Below are positions 49,401-60,200 of a stretch of DNA of 64,000 nt, piece after piece. The DNA is from Aurantiochytrium sp. KH105 (taxonomy: Eukaryota; Sar; Bigyra; Thraustochytrida; Thraustochytriidae). The stretch is taken from the NCBI GenBank assembly GCA_003116975.1, contig BGKB01000015.1, positions 496,001-560,000 of the forward strand, read 5' to 3'. Both the position numbers and the translations under genes were made by a program. A model generated the notes under the pieces. That model was not told where the DNA came from and ran no database searches. It worked only from the letters and a program-made list of their open reading frames with translations. Each line of letters starts with the position of its first letter. Position 1 is the first letter of the stretch.

Positions 49401-50379
49401 GTGGTCCACGAAAATCACCTCTGCAACATTTGCGACGTACGAGAGCGTGCACCCGAGTGAGGACTTGACAACGGACTTTACCAGCGGCACGCACTCCTTT
49501 TTGGTGCTCGTTGAACCGAGTGGAGTGATTACCTCGAGTGTCACGACGGTACTCATGAGTGGCACAAATGTCAATCTGGCATGCGATCCCAACGATTTTG
49601 AGTCTGTAGCACGGCTCTTTATTGCGTGTCCGTTGACAAAGGATTTTCTCTACGTGCCGGGTGAAGACGCCGAGTACATAGACCTTCCCGTGAATTACCG
49701 ACCACCTTCCGAGCGTGGCAAGGGTATCCCGCTCTCTCCAAATGTGTATAACGCTGACCCCTCGCAGCCTCTGTACATGAACTGGTACCAGGTTTCCCGA
49801 GATTCGGCGCAGTTTGGGTTGTGTGCGAATGCGAGTGACCACTCTGACTGTGACTGCGCTAGATTTGACGATCTTGATGATACGAAGCGCGGGCCCGAGG
49901 TCTCAGATTGCATTGTAAAGGTCCAGAGAATGCTGTACTCGGAATACTTTGTTCCATCCTTTGTGTTGGGGTCTGAAGTGACGCGCGCGCTCAACTCAAC
50001 GTATCAGATACGCGATGTCAATGGGCGGCAAGATTTCTGCACGAATGCCAGTGCCTACGACACCACCGAGTGCGGTGTAACATCAACAATCGAGACGTTT
50101 GGCTTCAACCCATTCGAGTACGATGCAATTTTATTCGTTGGGGAGGGATTGTATCACTTCGAAGTGACCATTCAGGATCCAATTAGCTTCTGCGATCTGA
50201 AGACGTACATTCACGTTTACGTAGAGGAACCTCCTCTCACTCCACGCGAGGAGTCCATGACTATTGCTGTGACGGCGGTGGTCCTGCTCGTGCTCGGACT
50301 TTTCTCATACATTGTTTACTCATTTTGGAACCGCGACCACGATCCGCGCGATACACGCAAGCTTGGTGCAAGGGGATGA
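46411..50379 (+). CDS. Large single-pass membrane protein resembling CatSper auxiliary subunits
   Basis: 1322 aa. A hydrophobic segment at about 53-75 looks like a signal peptide or anchor. An ectodomain of about 1200 residues with many N-glycosylation sites follows. One TM helix is at about 1281-1303 (TVAVVLLVLGLFSYIVYSF-like), with a short basic tail. The C-terminal ectodomain pattern (DWxx, then LFVGEGLYHFEVTIQDP, SFCDLKTYIHVYVEEPPL) and the propeller-like LWISFDGAHHFDPVLQL / GRVFFGKIHVKGLIPLYN strongly recall CATSPERB/D/E ectodomains. Those subunits accompany the flagellar Ca2+ channel CatSper. A homolog of the pore subunits is not in the window. The exact start is uncertain: the first ~50 residues are basic and GC-rich, and a 5' exon is possible. 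Confidence 0.62.
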   Translation: MLAGAETAARSDMGASRRGAPRRTPEKTCARCEQRRGEGKNARIREKATRPWTTAALGALVTVFGLRMQMAIAAQISGIYATAHKSSQRSSLHVDELVHWVVDTASSSVDVDELLYVSLFVDETLVGNATANNSENDGTLTSTFTKAGTFEVTGQLYNINGTLQDEFVTEVYVEEKAQNCIEFYPVEGDTLVPSSTGTLRLAARFLRSAGETVMMGIEDDEITRELLSIGEAPIVRIRSEEALTVAGFLYNETFECWNEDDEVNEQCTRAQPVEGGWLIELQAKEWTGSAWLSVESSSHIALNGECGVLATKVPVIVSPLAKTFIGVTRNTSYAPMALSLPASRAVMHLTASLPCMPNVMATIDNDANVPGTITISYDAMRNFRAFDVGSIPAWTEGVYTSQQLCQMLECGNLAVMDLAFLADDTVLLTTTQGLVAVEFGAFGAQAHILPRTGSWRITASTHCHGELSPSSTSVESHSLHRRVFLKQDSVAELLEVTTDELTGEKAFTFKNLQYLVEPFTSRDGHELLSAMYCTVEPRMVLMLYRSNSERDINFVGTMCDGEATPMEKPMCYEELDDGSTVLKPNMGYVFPEGAELRGMCAHNTGLGVFAYGHSLWISFDGAHHFDPVLQLDDDEEIVGCPISSASKGAFLVQTTRGRVFFGKIHVKGLIPLYNSLGTDKLVQLSADNVPYWVRRSALGQVERFDVPIKLQFEVFSERAADFQWVVSSLHGSRIAVGCIDTASGQLMDQCFRTQHEGMIVQPLQANIYDVDLSTGMAFAKTASEVGETLSIDEQPCALQITASQALSSVCNKGETRPPLSVALSATEPGSSEENSCLASLTAGRTIFLSARQGSVTLALLSGVTNDTAGIAYCAFGEFPPAADASTQVLIGSAQWTTLASANLRLRFPSCPLPALQIYPSISSPSVRTLDKYDIFYWGGLIADQHAEKNRAVESVLGNDSFWMASGDEDLIRILRVRPSLTTAHVHHFIDPGFSPTAWSTKITSATFATYESVHPSEDLTTDFTSGTHSFLVLVEPSGVITSSVTTVLMSGTNVNLACDPNDFESVARLFIACPLTKDFLYVPGEDAEYIDLPVNYRPPSERGKGIPLSPNVYNADPSQPLYMNWYQVSRDSAQFGLCANASDHSDCDCARFDDLDDTKRGPEVSDCIVKVQRMLYSEYFVPSFVLGSEVTRALNSTYQIRDVNGRQDFCTNASAYDTTECGVTSTIETFGFNPFEYDAILFVGEGLYHFEVTIQDPISFCDLKTYIHVYVEEPPLTPREESMTIAVTAVVLLVLGLFSYIVYSFWNRDHDPRDTRKLGARG

Positions 50380-50515
50380 AAGTACAATTCTTGGACGGTG
50401 TCAACAAGGAAATTGCGCGCTTACACCAAGGTAGAACATGAGGTTTTAGATTGAAAATTTGAAGATGATAGTGAGCGTTGTACGTATAAACATTGCAAGC
50501 CTCTACTTGAGAAAG

Positions 50516-50547
50516 CTGGGCCTGGGCCTGAGCCTGGGCCTGGGCCT
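50516..50547. repeat. (GGGCCT) hexamer repeat
   Basis: ctgggc/cctggg hexamers, about five units with one gagcc interruption, overlapping the last codons and stop of the CREG-like gene on the complement. Confidence 0.8.
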
Positions 50548-51311
50548 ATTGCGGGGCGAGCGTCGTCGCGGACTTGTCGTCCAGCACCACGTTCATGTAG
50601 TCCTTGATTGGGATGTTGGGAGCTCCGCCAAAGAAATCCTGTCGAGCAACGAGTGACACGAACGTCAGTTAGAATCGCGTGAACGGAGCCGAAGGCGTCA
50701 ACTGACAAACTTACAATGAGAAAGACCTTGCTGACCTCCATCTTGAAGATCTGGAATTCGTGATCGCTGGGCCAGAACTTCATGTCCGGATGGCGCGAGA
50801 AGAGGGAGTGTCGAGCGCGCTCCTTTTCATTCTCTCCGACGTGCGAGACCTTGCCGACGAGGTTGAGACGCCAACACAACGGGGATTCGGCATTAACGAG
50901 AGAGCACGGCGCATGGGAAGAATAGCGCAGGTCCGCCATGGACATAGCGAGCGTCGCCCAGGAATTTTCTTCAAGATCCTGTTGCGTGCCATCAAGCTTG
51001 GTGAGGTAGAAATAGGGTTCGCCCGTGCAGTTCACGATTCGCCCGTGCTCCACATTTCCGTCTGCGAAAGCAACAACATTACCGAACGGGATGGATGCGG
51101 ACTCGCTTGAGTCCTTGCGCAGGTCGGCGTTTACCACTCCACCGTCCGTAGCCATGATGCCGTGGTCGCTCGCGCAGAGGAGCCACCGCGCCGCCGCAGC
51201 GTAGTCTTTGCGGCTCGGCTGCGACGGCGGTTGCGGAGACGCCTCCGCGCATGGGGCAACGACGGCGAGGATTCCCACGAGGAGTGCCAGCGCGCTTCCA
51301 CCCATCTTCAT
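50546..51311 (-). CDS. CREG-like secreted/lysosomal glycoprotein, two exons
   Basis: Coding exons are 50715-51311 and 50546-50638, with a 76-bp intron (50639-50714, donor gtaagt, acceptor ctcgacag, phase 0). Unspliced reading gives an unrelated 3' end. The 229-aa product starts with a signal peptide (MKMGGSALALLVGILAVVA). It contains RWLLCASDHGIMAT, IPFGNVVAFADG, GEPYFYLTKLDGTQQDL, SLFSRHPDMKFWPSDHEF and the exon-2 segment DFFGGAPNIPIKDYMNVV. These match CREG (cellular repressor of E1A-stimulated genes), a flavin-reductase-like fold found in endolysosomes. An N-glycosylation site (NCTG) is visible. Biochemical activity is unknown. Divergent from CCDC61. Confidence 0.87.
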
Positions 51312-52298
51312 CGTCTTTCTCAGCTGCTTCGTCGTCGTCGTCGTCGTTAACGTCGCAAAGATATATATCTTGCTCCCCGGCCTCTCCTCGCCTCGACCTC
51401 GCCCTCTCCCTCGGCCGCAGGCTCGTTCTCCGACCAGCGAGCGCGCACGCGCACGGGAAGGCGCTTGCTCTGCGTCCCTGCTGCGCTCGCTCGCGTTTGC
51501 GGTTTGCGTCGCGACTCGACTGAGGCCGGAGACAGTTCTTCGCCTCCGCCTTTTGCGCCTTACAGTTATTATTGCGCATCCTAACTGCTAGCAGACGGCT
51601 GGCCGAGGATACTGTATACGGCGGGACGAAGTTACAGCCGTCAGCACCCCGACCTGCTCCCAGCAGGAAGGCGTCGCTGCGCGGCCGTTGGGCGCGCGTC
51701 GCAGGTCCCCGGGGCCGTCGCCCTGCCGCGCGCAGCGGCCGCAGCGGCCAGTGCAGCGCGCCGCAGCGCGACGGCGCGGAGAGGGGCGGGGCGGAGCGCA
51801 GCGGAGGAAAGGGGACGCGGCCGCGGCGTCGCGCGGCGCGCGAGCGGGCCTTGAGCGCGCGGCGGCGCGCGAGCGAGCCGGCTGCGCGCGCTCGAGGGCG
51901 GCGCAACCGCTCGAACAAGTAAAAGTAAGCGGGAGACAGAACGAGCAGAGCAGAGCAAGCAGAGCAAGCAGAGCAAGCAGAGCAAGCAGAGCCCGACTCG
52001 GAGCCCACGCCCCCGCGCCGCACGCACGCGCGAAGCGCGAAGCGCTGCCGCGCGCGAGAGCCGCTCGCGCGGCGCGGCCGCGGGCCCGGCCCTCTTCCCG
52101 CGCGCGAGAGCGTGCGCGCGTCCGGATCGCCGTCGTCCGGCCTGGCCTGCGCGAGGAAAGCGGGCGAAGAAAGAGGAGGGCCGAGGGAAAAACCGCCTCG
52201 ACGGGGGCGCGCACGCGAGGGAGCGCGCGCTTGCGCGGGGGAGAGGCGACCGCGCTGGCGAGCAAAGTGGTCCTGGAGGCGCCCGCGAAGCGCTTGCG
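51312..52298. promoter_or_regulatory. Divergent promoter region, CREG / CCDC61
   Basis: Extremely GC-rich in places, with a cagagcaag nonamer array at about 51949-51992. Very long ORFs on both strands here are low-complexity Arg/Ala shadows. Confidence 0.55.
51949..51992. repeat. 9-bp tandem repeat (CAGAGCAAG), about 5 units
   Basis: Consecutive cagagcaag units, then a truncated unit; the flanks are GC-rich unique sequence. Confidence 0.85.
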
Positions 52299-54748
52299 AT
52301 GGACCACTCTGTGGCCACGAGTTTCCATGGGTACGTGCGAGACGCGAGCGGCAGAAGAGAAGACGAAGACGGTGAAGAAACAACTGCGAAAATTTGCAAA
52401 CTGGGACGCACGACAGACGGCACTTAGACCTCGACCTGGCCAGCCAGCCAGCCAGCCAGCCACCCAACATTTGTTTCGGTGTGTAGGGATGATCGGGTTG
52501 ATGGGTTGAAGAACAGGATAGAAAACTGACAAGTAATGCTTTGGCAGCGTTGATTATGTGCTTTCGTGGGCCGATCGCGATGGGAAGCTCGTCATGGACC
52601 TCGAGGACATGCATACCGCAGACCAACGCTGGTACAGTGAACTTGACACCAAATGTGAGTTTGATCTTTTTCCGCATGCGAGGACTGATTGTGACATGAA
52701 AAGACATGAGATGACATGAAGGGAATGAATGAAAGCACTAACACGCTCGGGAAACAAACATTCAACTTGCCTGCTCTCCTCTCGCAGATGTTGAGGGCAT
52801 CACCCGCAAGACCGGAAACTTCAAGCGATTCACAGTTTTTTGCAAGATGCTTCTCGCTGCCATGACGGAGCCTTCAGACTCTTTGTACGCCGACATTCTA
52901 ACGCTTCAGGATTTGGAAATGCTCAAGGCTCGGCAACTGCGCGGCGGTGGGGCAAGCCCTTCGCACCAGAGCCAGAGTCTCCAGCATCTAGCGGGACGTC
53001 CTGGCACAGGCGGGCCCGGCAAGCGATACCTGATCGTGACCTTTGTAACACAATTTGATCGCGTGCACTACCCGTTGCCGCTCGCGCCTTGCACGGCGCC
53101 GACACCGGAGATGCTACTGCGAACCATTCGGAGGCTTCATGCTTCTCCACGCGGGGGACCTCAAGACGAGGATATGCGCGTAGAGTCAGTCATGGCAGCA
53201 GCCGATGCAGACACGGACGAGCGCATTGCAGAGCTACAAGAAGAAAATACACGGCTTCGGGAGTTGCTGCGCAAGAACAAGGCCCTAAAGCGAAAGTCCA
53301 AGGCCGTAACAGCAATGAGCGAAGAGGTCCAACACCAGCTCGAGGAGGAACGCGAACAGTGGCTTGCCGAGAGAGAGGTCCTTGAAGAAGAGATAGAAGG
53401 CTTGCGCGGCGAACTTGACGCCGTCATGGCTGAAGAACGCCAGACTTCGCGGTCCCTGGATCAACAAACTCTGGCCGTAAACAAGGAAAACAGAGTTTTA
53501 CGCGAGAAGGTCGCCTCGCTCGAACAAGCGCTCGAGAAGGAGCGTGAGTCGCACAAACGCGTCCAAGATCGCCGCAAGCGCGAACTGGAAAATGCGCTGC
53601 AAGAGCTCAACAGGCTTCGCACCAGCAACCGTCAGCTCCGCTCGCGGGCTAAAGACAACCAGGGTGGTGTCTCGACCTCGGGCACCGGGGGGGTGACACG
53701 CTCAACTGCTGCAGCACGTGCACGCACAAGGACCGCGGCAGCGTCGAGCAAAACGAACCTGGGTGCACGAGGTCGCGCGCGGTCTCGCTCTGCTGGCGCG
53801 AGATCCCGCGGCGCCCGCTCGCTTAGCAGCGGCGGATCCCGGGGCAGTGGAGATGCCCGAACACGAAACAAAGCACCAACTTCGAGGACAACAATGGGCA
53901 CGACGTCTCGCCGCGTTGGCGCAAGGTCAGCGGCAGGGGCAGTAGGGGCAAGTTCGCCCCGCCGCACACGTTCTAAAAGTCCTCGCTTTGACCCGACTGC
54001 ATATCAGCGGGACAAAGAGGCGAGACAGAAACGGATTGAGCAAGCTCGCAAACGTGGATCGAGGCCCACAACCCCAAGAAATCGCAACGCAGGGGCGTTG
54101 CGACGTCAAAGTCCTTCACCGAGATCTCGTGCTCCGCGACCGGGAACGCCATCTCAAGGCTCAGGAGCAGGTGCGACGAGGAGCAAGCGCGCGGGGGTCG
54201 CGCGCCGTCTCAAGCTCAACACGTCAGGATACATGTCGGGGGACTCGAATACGTCGAGAATTTCATCTGGATCGCGAGGGTCGCAGGGTTCCCGCGCGTC
54301 CCGTATGTCGAAGGTATCGCGTTCGAGCCGCACGTCCTCAGCCTCTGCCAAACGAAAGCCACTTGTGGGGAAACAGCGCGCCACTCCGCGCTCTGCCAAG
54401 TCCGCGTCGCCCGCGAACGGCGCAAAGGCGCGTCCTCCCATTGCGGGACAACGTCCGACATCTGCGCGATCGCAGACCTCTGGGGCGTCCTCGGGCTCGC
54501 GCCCTCGTTCTGCAGGCGCCCAAAAGTCGGGCTTTATGATGCACGCCAATGGCGCTGACGCGACTGCTGGTTCTGGCGCCCAGGGTCTGGGGAATGGCAC
54601 AGTCAATGAGTCGGCGCTGACCAACACACACACGGTCGACACGTCTGTGGAGATGGATGACATTGACAAGCGCCTTGCCCAGCTGCAGACTTTCTTGAAA
54701 CAAGAAAGGGCCAAGGCAAGCTTCGCTGCGACAGACGAGGAAGACTGA
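52299..54748 (+). CDS. CCDC61: CCDC61/VFL3-family basal-body protein, three exons
   Basis: Coding exons are 52299-52330, 52548-52654 and 52788-54748. Introns are 52331-52547 (217 bp, gtacgt...ttggcag) and 52655-52787 (133 bp, gtgagt...ctcgcag). The phases match (2 then 1). The spliced 699-aa protein begins MDHSVATSFHGVDYVLSW. It continues WYSELDTKYVEGITRKTGNFKRF and KRYLIVTFVTQFDRVHYPLPL. These match the XRCC4/SAS-6-like head of CCDC61/VFL3, needed for correct basal-body placement and centriole/flagellar root organisation. A coiled coil follows (about 170-270), then a long Ser/Arg-rich basic tail and a short C-terminal helix (MDDIDKRLAQLQTFLKQE). An ATG at 52847 would delete half the head domain. 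Confidence 0.88.
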
Positions 54749-55501
54749 GGAGAGGATAGTCGTTGATCGCATTCGCAAAACGATGAACGTCCCAAACATT
54801 TCCTATGAAGAGCATGATCGTCCAGACGGACAGTGACATCGTATTCGTAGTAGCCTAGAAGAAATACTTTCCAATTTTTTAAAAAGTATTGACCCGCACT
54901 GTCTCTGACTTTTGATTATGAGAAAGAATGAAAGAAATGGTTGAGAAAAAGAAAGGAATTGCCGGATCGCCCGCAAGATCTTTGCAGGCATTTGTATGCG
55001 CGTAATCTTGGCTCATTTTCTCAGGTGTGCATCGGTATGCCAAAGGAGACAAAAGCTGCGCATTTTTTAAAGGGTCAGCCTACGATAGATACTTGGGGGC
55101 TCCTGATTGAAAGCCGTCAATCATGTGCAGTGCAATGTGTGACTTATCATCATCATCATCATCATCATCATTATCATTATCGCCATCAACAACAATAACA
55201 ACAGCACCGTTTCTACAAAACCATAATAGATGTCCTTTTCGTGAAACGTAAAGGCGAGCTTTTTCGAAAGCGACGGCGTGGTCCCGTCCCGAGGGCGTCC
55301 GTTCGCTTGTCTTGAAGGCTCGAGCAATGCGAGCTAGCCACAGTAAATACCAGCTGTAGGAGGGCCTAGGCCCTGGGCTTAGGTTCCCTTCTGCTCGCTG
55401 ACTTCATTTTCGCACGCTGGAAGCCATTGACATTGTACTCTGGTTCGTAAAGTGGCCAGCTATGGCTAGCCAGCCAGCCAGCTAGCTAAAAAGCTGGCAC
55501 A
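54749..55501. other. Convergent intergenic with (CAT)n
   Basis: No gene. Contains the tcatcatcat microsatellite, a ggcctaggccc palindrome near 55363-55374, and a gctagccagccagc stretch near 55470. Confidence 0.55.
55145..55176. repeat. (CAT)n microsatellite
   Basis: About 10 cat units, then cattatcattatc and caacaacaataacaaca. Confidence 0.9.
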
Positions 55502-55541
55502 TTAGCGTGGTTGAAAATGCTGTTGCTGCTGATGTTGTTGA

Positions 55542-55576
<35 letters not shown>

Positions 55577-56988
55577 ATGGTGCTGGAGCGAAGCGTCGGA
55601 GGCGTTAGGTTCATTCATGGCCTGCTCGAGCTGCATGAGCGCGTCGTCTTTGAGCGTATTGGTGAACGTATTGTCGCGCAGAGCCGTTGGCAAACAAGAG
55701 CGCAAGGCGTCCCTGGCCCGGGCATTCTCTGCAAGTCGCTGGTAGCACTTGATAATGTGCTTGAGCAAACGAGCCGAAGGCGTCTCAACGAGAGCGGCGA
55801 CCATGTTGCTCAAAACGGTGCTCACCGCGTAGAATCGCTCTGCAGTAGCACAAATGTAGTTGAGACCCATGTCATCCAGCAGAATCTTTTGCACAATAAA
55901 GGTCGCCACGGTCTTGGACAGCTCGCTGCCGGTCTCCATGATACGCAGACAGAGGGGAATAATTTCCGTCGACAGCAAGAAGCTGATCACGTCCGGGTCA
56001 TCGATCTTGACAAGAGCGCCGATGACGCCCAGACTCGTAAGACGCAAATATTCAAAGGGGCGATTTTTGCTCACCGTATTGAGAAAGGGATACAGGTATA
56101 GTGGAATTTGGGCTGCGCTCAGCGATGAGGTCAGTGATTCTGTTTCATTTCCTTGCCTTTCGACTTGTTTCTTTCCTTTCCTTTTCCTTTTCCTTTCGTT
56201 CCCTCCACTCTACTCCCCCCTTCTTGATTACAAGCCTCAGGAGATATGTCGGTCAGGTGATGCTCTCTCGCTCAGAAGACGGCAAACGTACCATTGAGAA
56301 AAAGCGTGCGCGTCTCGGGGTGCGAGGCCACACACTGCAGCAGCGCAAGCGCGTTGCAGACACGGTTGCTCGCGTGGGCCGTGAGCTGCGGAGGCGACAA
56401 CGAGGGATAGATGGCGACGATCTCCTGCAGAAGCGCGGAAATGGTCCCGGACGAGTGCCAAAGGATAGGCGCCAGGTCCGTAAAGGTCTCGCGCTTCTTA
56501 CTAAGCTCCAGCAGCGCGCTCTCGCGCTGCTCCGGGTTGATCAGCTGCTCCACGAGTTGAAACTTGTTGTCGCCCGCGCCATCGAGCCCCGCGCCACCGC
56601 CCGAGGTCCCCGGCGGCGCCTGCGGCGGCGGCGTCGGCGACATCCGCGCTGCTCCTGCTGCTCCTGCTGCTCCTGCTGGCCCTCCTCCTCCTCCGCGCCC
56701 GCCCGCCGCCGTGCCTTCGCCGCGCTGCGCCGCGCCGCTGTCCGCGCGGTCGTTGCCCGTCTGCTCGTCGTTCTCGCGCGGCGTATCCCGGAGCGCGCGC
56801 GGTCCCGTATCCCGCCCCCGCGGCGGCGGGTCCGCGCCTTCGCAAGCAGGCGNCCGCGGCGGCGCGCAGACTCCCTCGCAGGCGCGGCGCGCGGCGCGGA
56901 GCCGCGGCGCCCGGGAGGCGCGCGCGGACGCGCCGAGGGCCGGCGGGCGGCCGCGCGAGGCTTGATCGGGCGGTAGATTGAGATTCAT
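55502..56988 (-). CDS. CNOT9: CNOT9/Rcd1 (Caf40), CCR4-NOT complex subunit, two exons
   Basis: Armadillo-like subunit linking the CCR4-NOT deadenylase to adaptors such as GW182 and NOT4. Coding exons run from 56988 (or 56643) down to 56292, and 55502-56112. The intron is 56113-56291 (179 bp, gtacgt...gagcgcag, phase 1). Splicing joins TRTLFLN to [32 protein letters not shown], the classic family junction. The C-terminus ends in a Gln/His-rich tail encoded by (CTG/TTG)n, absent in animal proteins. The N-terminal stretch upstream of MSPTPPPQ contains an N base at 56853 and GC-rich low complexity, so the start may be 56643 (320 aa) rather than 56988 (435 aa). Divergent from the giant ORF. Confidence 0.92.
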
Positions 56989-57290
56989 TGCTTGATTGGG
57001 CGCGATCCGAGCGAGGCTGGGCGCGGCGCCCAACGTCGAGACCAGGGAAACAGACAGACAGCCCGCGCGAGCGCGGCGACGACGAGGACGCGGCGAGGAG
57101 CGGGAGAGGGAGAAGGAGGAGGGCGAGCAGGGAGACCAGCGGGAGAGATAGCGCGGAATCGGAATCCCTTGCGGCACCGACGCGGAGACCTCGGGGGCAA
57201 AAGGGTCGCAGAGGGCGAAGAAAAAGGGGAAAGACAGCCTGTGGCATTTCCACAAGCAGACAGGAGATCTAGACGACCGGCAGAGGCGTC
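56989..57290. promoter_or_regulatory. Divergent promoter region, CNOT9 / giant ORF
   Basis: 302 bp, GC-rich, no gene. If CNOT9 starts at 56643, the region is about 650 bp and includes an N at 56853. Confidence 0.45.
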
Positions 57291-60200
57291 ATGTTCGCGT
57301 GTGAACCGCTTCTCGAGGCAGACGGCGATGCCGATCCGCAGCTGTTCCTGGTATGTGGGCGAAGGACCGTCTCTGTGGTCGACGCCCACGCCGGAGACCA
57401 ACTGCGCTCGTTTGAGCTGCCGCCCGTTGGAGATGCAGAACCTGCGCAAAGTGCTGGCGTGCACTGCGTCTCGCTGCCAGCGACACGACAGTGCTTCATT
57501 GGATACGGCAACAGGATCCTGCCCGTCCCGGTGCCAAGGAGTGGAGAGTCCCCTGTGGGCTTCATTATTGCCATGCAGGGCCTCATCAAGGCTTTTGATG
57601 GCTCAGGTCCGGCTTTGCTACGCGACGTTGACAATCAATTCGCCAAACCATCTGCAAAGAACGACAAGCAAACCGTCTACTTGGAGGCGACGGCAGCGTT
57701 GTTCTTGTACGAGTGTTTACTGGCTCAAATGCGCACTGCTGGCACGCCAGTCCCATACCGCGCGCGCGTACGCAAGTGTCGTCTCCTTGAGCAGCTTCAA
57801 GCAGAGCTAACGCGTGTGCGCGAAGAGGAAGGCGCTTCGCCAAGCTCGAGTGCCAAAGCGCGACAATGGAGATCTGTCGTGCAACTTGAGGTGCCGCAGT
57901 ACTCGATGCTGCACGTGTGTCGCACCTTGCAACCTGTACTCGAAGATTCGTGCTCAACAGCGCTTCCTGCAGTCATCAGTATCATGGAGCAGCTGCACGA
58001 CCTCATGGTGCTTCCAAGCAACCTTTCGTCATTTTTTGCGACACCGGGCGAGGATGACGCCGGCGGTGTCGCTTCCACTGCGTTGGCACAGCTCGGCATG
58101 CACCTGGAGCGAGAGCGCTTCTACAGTTTGTGTACCATGCATGAGGACGATGCGCGACTCCTCGGACTCCGGACGGACGGCACCGACATCCGAATGGCGC
58201 GCTTGGCGGCCGCAGGTTTCTTTTATCAGCGGGGTCCATCTGATCGAAGTGGCAAATTTTTCCACTTTGAGTCTGGTGTCACGGTTGCCGTCACGTCAGC
58301 GCTTGCGCGTCGCCTGGTGCTCAGCCCTGCTATTGAGCATGCCCTCATGGCGCCTGCTTCTCGCTTCGTGCTCCGCAAAATTACCGCGAATGTTCCTATT
58401 GCGGAGTCCAAGGGGAGCAGTGACCGCGTTGGGCTCTTTGCGGGCCAAAACATTCAAGATGACAGCATTGAGGATACCGGCGATTGGAGACAAGGTGGAG
58501 CCAGCGCCAAGACTGACGCCCCGAAAGACGCAGACATCTCGAATACCGGCATCGATAACTCTGTCTCGGAAGAGGAAAAAGAAGGTCGCGCAAGCGCCGA
58601 AGAAAGCTCTCGTGCTGGCCACGCTTCTGACGTGGAGACCGGGAACGCCAAAGAGCCTGAAGACCCTATTACGCTGATTCGGGCATGTCCTTGCCCCAAA
58701 ACTCCTGTCATTGCAACAGCCACCTCCTCGGGAAGCATTTTCGTGTGGATTGCCTCGTGGCACGGCATGAAGAAGTCCTTTAGTTTTCACGCAACAGGAC
58801 CTGTTGAGGCTTCGCGTCCCTCTTCGTCAAAGTCGTCGTCCGCGACTCCATTTTTGGGCGCGAATCCCAACGAAGAAGCAATTCCTTCTGAAGCCAGACC
58901 CGTTAGCAGCTCCTCCTCTTCTGCCTCTTCTTCGAACACACCTTCGACGTCGTCGCGCTACCCCTTCACCCCATCTGATCTCTATAGACGGTATTTGGCC
59001 AAGCAGAAGCGCGAAGAGGAAGAAAGAAAGGAATTGGAAGCAGCAAAAGCAGCCATGGCAAAGGAGATGGCCGCGGCGCGCGCTCTGGCAAACCGGGTCT
59101 GCGCTCCTACAGAGTTCAGCGACCAAGCGAAGGCGTCGCTCGTCTCCAAGTGGGAGCAGCTGCAAAACCCCATGGTCAAGGACATTTGCATATTGCCAAA
59201 GCCACGGAGGATGGCGAAACGTTTCTATCGTAAACACAAAACAAAGGGTGGCGCCCATTGCACTGGCGAGGATGAGGCTGCAGACAGTTCTGTCAATTAT
59301 ACTGCACCTGGATCGGCTCGTCCGTCGTCACGCGCCCTCGGAACAAGACTTGGATCTTCCTCAAAGCAGCTGCAATGGTGGCAGCCGGGTATTGTCGTAA
59401 ATATTATCAGTGGGCCATACAAGGGCGGAACAGGCTACATTATTGAAGGGTCGGGCATCGACCCCGCGAGTGTGACCGGGGCACTGTCAATCTGGCTCGA
59501 CGGCTATGATGCGAAGCACGTAATCAACATCAACGAAGTTGAGCCCTCCAAGCCAAAGATTGGCGATGCGATCATGGTACTCTCAAGCTCGTCAGGACGC
59601 AAGGATGTCGGCAAGCTCGTTTCTATGGACGACGCCAAGGGGTACGTCAAACTTCGCCGTAGGGACACGTCTACGGGCGGCCGTGGTCGTGCCCCTTTTC
59701 TCAGTTTGCAGCGCCTCATGGAGCCAGGTAGCAAGGTCGACAAGAATGCGGTGACGAATCGCAAGTGCGCCATGGAAAAGATCTTCAAGCTTTCACCTGC
59801 TGCGGAGGTTGGTCTCGAGCAGCAAGAGTTGGCAGTGCGAAACGAGGGTGCGGCTGGAGAGTGCATGCTTGTTGTTTTGCTGAATCATGGCTCGGACGTA
59901 GATGCGCAGTCAAGCGCTCTGGCGGTCTTTCGCCGCCACAATAGGTTCACCGAGCTCGTGCAGATTCTGGCCCTGGAGAAACCTGCACAACAGGTCATCT
60001 CTGTTCCCAAAAACATGCTTGTGCACGTTACCCATGGCGCAACAGTGGCAACATACAGACTCGGCTACAATCCAGAGAATGTCCTTTTCCTCGACCCGCG
60101 GCCTGCGTCCCACGTTGATCTTGGCGTGCCCTGTAGCAACGTGCACTTATCGCTTGTTCACGCCCCAGAAACGAAATTCGGCGAGCTTAGCAAAGATTTT

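Noticed and set aside
51079-52707. 542-aa ORF on the complement across the CREG/CCDC61 region
   Set aside because: Overlaps CREG exon 1 and CCDC61 exons 1-2 antisense; composition is Arg/Ala/Ser low complexity typical of GC-rich shadow frames.
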